A DNA stretch of 64,000 bases from Coleophoma eucalyptorum (taxonomy: Eukaryota > Ascomycota > Leotiomycetes > Helotiales > Dermateaceae): the NCBI GenBank assembly GCA_026120035.1, contig JALRME010000001.1:1563909-1627908 (forward strand), given 5' to 3'. Within the stretch, counting starts at the first letter, position 1; each line of letters begins with the position of its first letter. The position numbers and the translations under genes are program-made. A model generated the notes under the pieces. It was not told the DNA's origin. It saw only the letters and a program-made list of their open reading frames with translations, and did no database searches. Of this stretch, positions 12,440 to 20,803 are shown piece after piece.

Positions 12440-12822
12440 TGTGAGCTTTCCTAGGAGACACCGAGGGGGAAATTTTGCCTTTTGCTGGAAATTGAATGCA
12501 AGAAAGCAAGCAAGAAAGAAAAGACATACATTTGACGAAGTTACGTCGGGCTTCTTACCCCAGCCTCGGCTCACTTCCCCCACACCTGGCCAGCGCGGGG
12601 TGTCGGCTATTTTACTGTAGCTCCGGCTCCGGGTATCTCATTTGACCTCACTTCTAGATATGTCAGGTCAAAGATGTTTACAGAAAACGATCTCGTTCAA
12701 TTGAAGAGGCCAAAGTGCGTTATTAGACAAACCTGATATAAGTCGCAACTTGTGCCATTCTTTCTCCAAATCTAACTTCCCTTTCAAGCACAATAAGATT
12801 TCTTGACATCTTATCCTTGGCT
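12440..12822. promoter_or_regulatory. Bidirectional promoter of the carboxylase pair
   Basis: This 383-bp segment separates the two head-to-head start codons of the beta (minus) and alpha (plus) subunits. Such spacing in ascomycetes usually means shared control, here keeping subunit dosage matched. No specific factor site is claimed. Confidence 0.6.
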
Positions 12823-14914
12823 ATGGCTTCACGCAAGTCTTCACCAAGACCAATAAAGCGACTTCTCATAGCAAATAGGTGATTGATTGTCTTTGCTCAC
12901 ACGTAAAAGATATGCTAAGAAGTTACTAGAGGTGAGATAGCCACACGCATCCTCAACACAGCGCGTGAGCTCTCCTTAGCGACGTACACCATGTACACAG
13001 CCAACGATTCCACACACACTATCCATTCAACCCATAGCATAGAAGTCTCATCGGCGGCTTCATATCTCAATATTGATGAGATAGTCAGTATCGTCCAAGA
13101 GCACAACATTGACGCGATCCATCCCGGGTATGGATTTCTCTCGGAGTCACCTGAGTTTGCGGCTCGGATGTGGAAGGAAGCTGACGCGGTGGTCATCGGT
13201 CCTGGTGCAGAAATTCTGAGCCAGACCAGTGATAAGTTAAAGGCTCGGTTTCTTGCGGAAGAGTGCTTAGTCCCAGTTCTGCCTGCTTTAAAAACTCCTA
13301 CGTCATCAGTCAGTGACTTAGCTTCTTTCGCAAATGAGGTTGGATATCCGATCATTGTGAAGGCCGTAGATGGTGGTGGGGGCAGAGGCATCAGGATTGT
13401 GAAGAGGGAAGAGGATCTAGAAGCGCTGTCGAAGAGAGCTCTGCAGGAAAGCCCGAGCGGCATGGCTTTTGCAGAGAGAGCCGCCATCGATGGGTATAGG
13501 CATGTTGAAGTGCAGATCATTGGCGATGGAAGAGGTGGAGTGAGGCACCTTTTGGAAAGGGAGTGTAGTATTCAAAGAAGATTTCAAAAAGTTGTTGAAT
13601 TTGCGCCGTCATCGATAGAAGACCGAAGACTTGTGAGTGAGGTTATTGAGGCCGCGGTGCGGATGGCGAAAGCGGTAAGTCTCACACCATGTTTATGCTT
13701 AATTAATAACTGACCTGGAAACCCGATACTAGGTAAATTACTTCTCCTTGGGGACCTTTGAGTTTCTAGTACGTTCGTCACCGCCGTCTTATTATTTCCT
13801 AGAGATCAATCCACGGTTACAAGTCGAGCATACCATAACCGAATCGATCAGCCACGGCCTTGATCTGGTCAAAATCCAGCTACTTCTAGCTCAAGGAAAG
13901 TCCTTAGACTCACTTATTCCATCCAGTCTTTCAGACAACCCAGAAAAATCACCACCACTACACTCAATTCAATTGCGCGTCACGACCGAAGACGTCTCAA
14001 ACAATTGGGCTCTTTCAGTTGGCAAAATCACATCTTATCGATTACCGGTAGGTCATGGAGTACGAGTAGAGACAAATCTCCTTCCTGGTTGTCAAGCAGT
14101 GATCGGGACGGATTTCGACAGCCTGTTGGCCAAGATCATCATCACGGCGTCAACGTGGCAAGAGGTCGTCGCTAAAGCGAAGCGAGCACTCGAGGATACA
14201 TATATCGAGGGTGTGAAGACATCTTTGGATGTATTGCATGGCATCGTTAATAGCGAGGAATTTCTGCAGCAGAGCTGTGATACACAATGGTTAGAGGCAA
14301 ATCTACCCTCTGTGCTTGATTTTGGGAAGAAGCTTTTCTCCAAAGCCTCCATGGATCATGTCGGCTTTCTCAGTGGAGGGTCGTGGGCTGGACAAGCCGA
14401 CATCTCAGCAGCATCATCGAGCGTACTCTTCCGAAAAGGAGACGCATGGTCTATTACTCTCTCCCCGGACGGTTCAGTTAAGCCCGAAGCGGCCTTACCA
14501 CCTGCACATCTCCTCATAAACAAAATCAACCGCAATGAATTCCCAGCCTCGCTCTCCGCATCCATAACCTATACCTCGCCAGACACCAAGCCACAATCCT
14601 ATACTCTTGCTCTCCAAAGCACAACTTCTTCTGCATCAGCACTGACCAGTACGTCCAAGCACCGTCGAGGATCTCTCTCTAATCCAAAACATATCGTCCT
14701 TCCGTTTTCTGGAAAGTTGATGGAGCTTTTGGTTGATGAAGGAGATGTCATAAGTAAGGGCCATGTGGTTGCTGTGGTAAGACAGATGAAGATGGAACTA
14801 GAGATACGTGCTGAGAGGGGTGGGAAGGTTGCTTGGGTTTACGAGGGCGAGGAGGGCGATGAGGTCGGTGAAGGTATCTTGATTGCTGAGTTGGAGGGTG
14901 GCGCGAAGCTATAA
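12823..14914 (+). CDS. Acyl-CoA carboxylase alpha subunit (biotin carboxylase + BCCP), 660 aa
   Basis: Exons 12823-12878, 12930-13674 and 13733-14914 join to 660 aa. The short first exon completes the biotin-carboxylase start: ...KRLLIANR|GEIATRIL. Visible motifs are IHPGYGFLSE, the ATP-grasp glycine loop GGGGRG (167-172), FAERAA...HVEVQIIGD and the catalytic strand EINPRLQVEH (291-300). The C-terminal biotinyl domain has the acceptor Lys620 in QMKM; most family members have A/V before MKM. The enzyme carboxylates biotin with ATP and bicarbonate for the neighbouring beta subunit. Only about 13 residues precede the catalytic core, so there is little room for a mitochondrial presequence. The last three residues are AKL, a PTS1 peroxisomal signal. 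The substrate could be propionyl-, methylcrotonyl- or another acyl-CoA. Confidence 0.9.
14903..14911 (+). other. PTS1-type peroxisomal targeting tripeptide (AKL)
   Basis: GCG AAG CTA followed by TAA encodes a C-terminal Ala-Lys-Leu, fitting the PTS1 consensus (S/A/C)(K/R/H)(L/M). It is preceded by a small flexible GG. Import is inferred, not shown. Confidence 0.65.
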
Positions 14915-15107
14915 GGGCACCACGGGGTTTATTGGGGGCCAAGTATTCGTCACCCCTTTGTAATAGTTGCTTCGCAGCTGCCAGGTGTCTGGGTGAAGTC
15001 ATTGAAGCTTGATGAGAAGAATTAGAGTCTATGGAACTAATTTAAATGGTATTCCCAAATTTGTCAGTTTACCACGTTCCGGACGCCTATACCTGCGATC
15101 ATAATGT

Positions 15108-15916
15108 CTAAGAAGTAGCCTTCTTCTTCTTCTCGTCCTTCTTCTTCAACGCTGGTAACGTGAATGCTTTGCTTACACCTCCCTTCATCATCTTCCAGCC
15201 GCCAAAATCTACCTGTGGCGTCCATGAAAGCATGCCAACCCACGGTTGCACGTTATAGTGCACCTTCAGAACTACATCCTCCGTCTCAGCTAGTTTGCCC
15301 GTTGGGGAGGTGATTTGGTATTTCGCTTTTTGGTTCTTGAGATTGAGCTTTCCTCTATGAATGGCTTGTTAGTGGTTTGTTCAGAAGAAAGATACTGAGG
15401 TACGAAAACATACCGGCTAGGATCAATGCTCTTTCCCTTTGCGCTTTTAACCAATTTCTTCATAGCGGCAGGTCCAATGTTCTGCAAGTGGTCTGCAGAA
15501 GGGCTTGTAATAATAGTATCCCAGATCACGGCCTCGTTGTCTCTCGGTCCTGTCGAGTTGCTTGGCCATGTTGCAGAGACGTACACAAAGACTTGCTTAG
15601 TGTTCCAAGTGAATAGTGAAGAAAGGTCAGTGTTCAAGTTGAAGCGGATATGCGCGTATTCTTCTTTCTTTGTGGAATAATAGTGTGGTCGCCCTCGGAC
15701 TCTGGTGGGTAAGTTAGCTATGCGGCATGGGTATAAGACATTGTGAGCCTGAACAGGCCTCGAGCAACCTTACACTTGTACATCTTTGACGCTGACAGTT
15801 GAACTTGGTTTGCGCTCCCAGCTGAAATCTGAGAGGGCTATGAAACCTGCTACGACGAAGCAGACAGTTGTGAAGAAGCCGAAGACATTCTGGGCGCGGA
15901 CGAGCGTGGAATGCAT
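15108..15916 (-). CDS. SPC3: Signal peptidase complex subunit 3 (SPC3/SPCS3), 225 aa
   Basis: Exons 15916-15774, 15701-15414 and 15354-15108 (introns of 72 and 59 nt) give 225 aa. The N-terminus (MHSTLVRAQNVFGFFTTVCF) contains a single type II membrane anchor. The lumenal domain follows, with VSVKDVQVVRGRPHYY, IRFNLNTDLSSLFTWNTKQVFVY, a WPSN...NEAVIWDTII tract and VHYNVQPWVG. The protein ends in a lysine-rich tail. Length and motifs match the SPC22/23 (SPCS3) family, the essential lumenal subunit that helps position substrates for signal-peptide cleavage in the ER. Nothing unusual was seen. The intergenic space upstream holds a small repeat. Confidence 0.92.
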
Positions 15917-16661
15917 GGTAGATGAATGGGCCAGATGCTTTGGGTATTTGGAGAGAAGGAACAGGACTATGGCTCTGTCGACATGAGAGGTTGAGGATTA
16001 GGCGCACACCTCGTTGGTGCAGAGGTGACTCCGAGCTGATATCTGGACTTTTCGAGCTTGACGACACGTCTCGCGAGAAAGCTTGATCGCTACGCTAAAG
16101 TTAGCGGATTGTGGGGTAATACGGATTGACCTGCGCTTGAGCTTGAGCTTGATCTTGAGCTTGATCTTGATGGAGCTTTTGCTCCATAGTCTGCATAACT
16201 CAAATGCGCATGCAATTATATGGCATCCGACCAACCGACAATTATTGAAATGCTGTCTCTCTGAAATGAAAATACGTCATTGCTTCCGCGAAACCTCGCT
16301 GGGGCCTGCGTGACGATCATAGGTTTACGGGCTGGGTGATGCAAGCTGGTTGCCGTTGGGATTGATAGCTTTACAAGTTGAGTAATATCGCCAGTAAGGA
16401 TCCACAACAAGAACAGTAGATTCAATTTACGGATTATTACAGAGTAAGATAGAGCAGGAAAGGATTTTCCATATCTGCGCTCATGTTGAAATCCAGCGCC
16501 AGCGCGTGTCCTGTGTCATTCCTAATACCCTATGCCCACAACAAGACGAACCAGAATATTAACCTTTCAGGTCTGATAAACTATGTCCCAAACTATCTCT
16601 CCAAGTCAATCTAATATCACCGTCGTCATCGAAGAATCGATCTCCACCATGGTTGCGGAGA
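15917..16661. other. Intergenic, SPC3 promoter and PMP3 3' flank
   Basis: About 745 bp upstream of SPC3 and downstream of the PMP3-like gene, both on the minus strand. Apart from the hexamer repeat near 16,150 I see nothing that looks coding. Confidence 0.4.
16134..16172. repeat. Short tandem repeat, GAGCTT/GATCTT units
   Basis: Imperfect hexamer/dodecamer repeats of the type gagctt-gatctt lie between SPC3 and the PMP3-like gene. Low complexity; no function claimed. Confidence 0.6.
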
Positions 16662-17054
16662 TTATTGCGTGGGTTGAACGATCGTTCCATATCCTTGTCC
16701 GCCACTCTGAACGCGGTCGCTGTAGACACCAGGAGCACGGGCGGCAGTAAAGCGACCCTCACGAGCCTGTTCACGTCGGTCATAGTAGACGTATTCGAGG
16801 TAGAACGCGTGGATGTGGCCGGGGAGATAACTGAATTCAGGGTTAGCCATACGATGACAATAAGGCTTGAGATTACTGACCCAAGCACTGTAAGGCAGAT
16901 GTTGATCAGAAGATCAGCACCACATCCTGCGACAATGTAGACACCGATGGGTGGGACTGGAGAATATCAGCTTGTGGTGTTTGCTCACGAAGGTAGTCGT
17001 ATGCTTACGCAGAATGGTGATGAGCACTAGAATGACGGCTGAAACGACACCCAT
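16662..17054 (-). CDS. PMP3/UPF0057-type plasma membrane proteolipid, 96 aa
   Basis: Three exons, 17054-17009, 16956-16881 and 16830-16662, with introns of 52 and 50 nt, give 96 aa. Two hydrophobic helices are visible: residues ~4-20 (VVSAVILVLITILLPPIGVY) and the segment around GADLLINICLTVLGYLPGHIHAFY. The VLGYLPGHIHAFYLEYVYYD signature is diagnostic of the PMP3 stress-response proteolipid family. The C-terminal extension (RREQAREGRF ... GYGTIVQP) is typical of the longer filamentous-fungal members. In yeast Pmp3 influences membrane potential and salt tolerance; a similar membrane role is expected. The gene is divergent from the BIM1-like gene, 1.1 kb away. Confidence 0.92.
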
Positions 17055-18195
17055 AGTGATGAAAAGACCTGATGATCTGCTGATGATAGAGTGTGAAGTT
17101 GGTTGTGGATGGAACTGAGTTCTCTGCTTTGAAGTTGGACAGAGCGGGTGGAGAAGCGAACTGAGCGTGAGGTTATTCCAACACAGTGCAGCGCTTTTAA
17201 GAAACGTCGCTTATGACGTAAGACGAAGCCTGTTTGCAGGACAGAAATATCCAGGAACAAGAACAAGAAGTCAGGCCCTGTTTTGGCTCTTCTTGTCGCG
17301 TCGCTTTTCTTTCTTTAGATTCTGCAGCAGATTGCATCTTCTCCATTGGCAGCGATACAGTAAATCATGGCCAAGTACCAAGCATAGGAAAGTTAACCCT
17401 ATTGCCGCACACGGTGCATATGGTAGTTTAAAAGAAAGTTCTATGATTGCTTGAATTAAATCGACGACTCTCTTGGTCGCTCGCTACTCGGCTCTCACCC
17501 TCTCCCCTACCTAACCCACCACCCCCTCACGCCAGCCCAGCCAGAGCCCCCAACTAGCAAAGGCAGCGAAGATTCTATATTGCTCGTTGTTATTGGGTTT
17601 CCTTTTTTCTGCACTAGGAATCGGTGAGCTGTATCCCCATATGCTATGTGCTGATGGGCAGCCCACGCTGTATGGTCCTGAAGAGGCATCGCTAAGAGTG
17701 CATTTGAGCAAATATCGCCTCCTCTAGCCAGGAGACTCCAGGCTTGGCACCCAACGCCTCATCTTGCTCACTTTCCTCCCTTTCCTCGCCTTTCTTGTGC
17801 CACCACGCAAAAGTCTTTGCTAACTTGTCTCTCTGGTAACCCAACGACCATGCCATTGGCCTATTTGGCATCATAACCTGCGCGTTGCTGTCGCCTCGCG
17901 ACGGCTGCGTTCATTGCAAAGAGCTACTCCGTGCAAATAGCTAGCCAAGCTATCCTTTCTGCGGTCCATTTGCATCTTGGTTTTTGCCTGACCGGCCTAC
18001 ATGACTTGGCGGGCACATACATGTACGGACTGTTAACCTGCGCTCTTCAAGTGAAGCTATAAGAGCTGTAGGTGCTGCCTTTGCTACGACCTTTCCTGCT
18101 TATCCTCTCTCTACTTCATCACGAGCTGAACCTTCACTTTCACTCTTTCTCTTACTCTGTAAACCAATCCCCTCAGCTAGCTTCACTAAGTCAAG
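17055..18195. promoter_or_regulatory. Divergent promoter region, PMP3-like / BIM1-like
   Basis: The 1.14-kb region lies between divergent start codons. It contains two copper-element-like octamers listed separately, and pyrimidine-rich tracts near 17,480-17,530 and 18,080-18,140, the latter close upstream of the BIM1-like start. No coding sequence was supported. Confidence 0.5.
17705..17712 (-). promoter_or_regulatory. Mac1/CuRE-like octamer TTTGCTCA
   Basis: The minus strand reads TTTGCTCA, identical to the yeast Mac1 copper-responsive element. It lies 484 bp upstream of the BIM1-like start. A second near match (CTTGCTCA, plus strand, 17763-17770) is 50 bp away in inverted orientation. The function is inferred; an exact octamer can occur by chance. 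Confidence 0.35.
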
Positions 18196-18994
18196 ATGTT
18201 CGCCCGCTCAATTGTCTCCATTGCCTCTCTGGTATCAGTAGCAACTGCTCATTTCTCAATCTCATACCCAGAATGGCGCGGTGACTCCTTCGCAACGGGA
18301 GCATCACAATACATCTATCCATGCAAGCACACTTACACACAATCCCAGGACCCTATCTAACATGAGAATCAGGTGCCAACGTGAATCAGACCGCATCCAC
18401 CAACCGCACCGTGTGGCCATTGACAGGCGGATCTCTTGAGCTCGACTTGCATCACCCATGGACATATATCTTCGTCAATCTCGGTCTCGGCACTGACTAT
18501 CCAATCTTCAACATCTCCCTGACGCCGCAATTCCTTAACGAGACAGGAAACGGAACCTTATGTCTCCCAAAAATTGCCTTGCCAGCCAGCGTTACTCCCG
18601 TCGATGGCCAGAATGCCAGTATCCAGGTCGTCACTTTCGGAGCTACTGGATCGGCTCTTTACAATGTATGTTCTGAACCCAACCTCTCGAAAGAAAAAAG
18701 AAGCGAAAGACAAAGAAAAACAAGCGAGTGAGCAGAGCTAATCAGACACAATAGTGTGCCGATATCACATTCCGCAGTAATGCAACCACACTGTCCAGTG
18801 ATACCTGCTCCAACTCTTCTAATGTTGTTGTATCATACGTGAACCAAGAGGTCAATGGTTCGACGACATCCTCTGGAGCTGCTTCTAGCTCTTCAGCGGC
18901 TTCTGCTGCAGATCTAAACATGAATGTACGCTCGATCGCAAGCATTGGTCTATTTGCCATTGCTGCAAGTGTTGCTGGTTCTTGGTTGCTTTGA
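18196..18994 (+). CDS. BIM1/X325-type LPMO-like copper protein, GPI-type, 219 aa
   Basis: Exons 18196-18322, 18373-18665 and 18755-18994 give 219 aa. A signal peptide (residues 1-18) would be cleaved before His19, leaving HFSISYPEWRGDSF as mature N-terminus. An N-terminal His beginning a histidine-brace is the hallmark of LPMOs and of the X325/BIM1 family. Other marks are YPC, PLTGGSLELDLHHPW, an N-glycosylated core and paired cysteines. A serine/alanine-rich linker and C-terminal hydrophobic helix indicate GPI anchoring. Cryptococcus Bim1 helps acquire copper; no polysaccharide cleavage is established for this family. Intron 1 starts with GC rather than GT (T|GCAAGC...CTAAC...CAG), needed to restore the conserved Cys codon. 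Confidence 0.88.
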
Positions 18995-19148
18995 CTCTAA
19001 GCAAGTGAGAGCGGGGTTATCACTCAAGTCACGAAATGGTAGCACACAGTAGATAATATTCGGTGTACATAATTGCTATTCAAAACAATCTAGAAACGTT
19101 TTGCAAGATCTCTAAAATCCAAAACCTATGACCACCCATCGCTGAAAC

Positions 19149-20217
19149 TCACCCCTCCTGAAGCAACCACTCAGCTACCGTCTTTATGTAGGACTCTCTT
19201 TCCTCAAATTGCGGGCAATGGCTCGACTTCTCAAACTTCTTCCACTTTACATCTGGTATCTTATCCAGAAATGGTTTGATAGCATTATCATCCGCACCTT
19301 CATTCACGCCATTGATCACTAGCGTAGGGACTGAGATCTTGTGCAAGGTATTTACAGAAGACCAGTCTTGAATACTTCCTTTCGGGCGGAACTCATCATA
19401 CCCTAGCCTGTCGTATTGTTAAATTAGTGAATATACAGAGATCAATTAATGCCAAGAGAGGAGAAGAACAAGGGATAAGGGCAGAATTGACAGCGGGAAG
19501 ACACGATAGAAGCCAAAGAAAAGAAACTCCATACATCGAGTGGCTGACCGTCCCATCCTTTCCCACCCACTCAAAACTATCCAACAGCTCCTGAGGCCAC
19601 GGATCAACCGTACACACATGCTTGGAGAAGAAGAATTCCATCAGCACCGATTCATACTCGGGGTTCTCAAAGTCACCCGCATCCTCATACTTGACTACAG
19701 TCGCCAGCTTTTCTGCCGGCATGTCGTCACGATACCTGAGGTAAGCTGCACTCCACGAGGCCAGATCAGCGGGTGCATTAGCAAGGACCAATTTCCTCAA
19801 GCCGGGCGGCTTGACGAGCGCTGCATAGGTGGACAGCATCATCCCACCCCAGCTATGGCCCAGGAGATCAAAGCCCCGGTCCTGGAGGCCGAGTTTGGAG
19901 ATCAGGTTGGTGAGTTCCGAGTGGAAGAGCGCTTCGGTCCAGAATTCCTCCTCGCCATTCTTCTTGGGTAAATGTGTGGAGCTGCCGTTCCCGATCTGGT
20001 CGTATAAAATCACTGGGATGGAGTATTTAGTGCTGAGATCAGCCAGAGGAAGCATATAATGGTGTGTTAAGCCTGGTCCACCGTGGACGACGATCAACGG
20101 TCGCTTCTGAGCATCCGCGTCCAGGTCTCCAAAAATCTTGTACCATGTCTTGCACGATTTCTCTGCTGATGTTATTTCGAAGTCGACAATACCTTCCTTT
20201 CCGTGGACCGCAGCCAT
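19149..20217 (-). CDS. Proline-iminopeptidase-like alpha/beta hydrolase, 313 aa
   Basis: Exons 20217-19535 and 19407-19149 (127-nt intron) give 313 aa. The oxyanion motif HGGPG (45-49), DQIGNGSS (73-80), nucleophile elbow GHSWGG (Ser122), Asp267 or 268 after VINGVNEGA and His291 in SSHCPQF make an intact catalytic triad. These features place it in peptidase family S33, with proline iminopeptidases and fungal L-amino-acid amidases. It probably removes N-terminal residues or hydrolyses amino-acid amides in the cytosol; no signal peptide is seen. It converges with the BIM1-like gene, only 154 bp between stops. Confidence 0.9.
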
Positions 20218-20803
20218 GATGATTTTTTGGGAGCAAGACTAGGAAACGATGAGTTCGGGCTTCGTTGGTCGAGTGCTTGTACCGCAAAGAACATCCGTAA
20301 CTCAACTCAGGATCAGAATGTGGTGAAAGGCTAGACTTCCAAGTTGCGACGTGATGGGGCTTCAAGTACTGCAGGTAAATATCTTAGATGCGGTTCTGGC
20401 CTTATATATTAGCAAAGCCCTTGTGGGTTACCTAGCTAAGGTATCTAATGGTCAGCACTAGTTTTAACCACATAAGTGGGAAGCAACGTTCCTCTGATTA
20501 TATTGCAGACCAATCACCACTTAAGAAAAAGCCTTATATTTAGAATGGCTTTCACATTCAATTGAAATTTGATGCAAAGTGCTTGAGGTCTAATAAGAAT
20601 ATACAAGTGACCAAGCTATGCCTTTCCTTCAATTTTATTGTATGCCATAGCCATGCCTGCGCCGAGCTCCGTAACAACTAACTCCAAACACGAAGCATTC
20701 CGTGATTTGCGGAAGCCTAGATGAAAATGAACCTCCCGATCTGGAACGCCAGCCTATGCAATGAAGCAAATAATCAATAATTCCAAATAAAGAAACTCTA
20801 AGA
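20218..20803. other. Intergenic, hydrolase promoter and SUMO protease 3' flank
   Basis: About 590 AT-rich bases. Holds the promoter of the S33 hydrolase and the 3' flank of the Ulp2-type gene. No gene or repeat seen. Confidence 0.4.

Noticed and set aside
12440..12583. N-terminal extension of the carboxyltransferase from ATG 12583
   Set aside because: The extra 48 residues lack conservation features and would bury the PTS2-like motif. Kept only as an alternative start.
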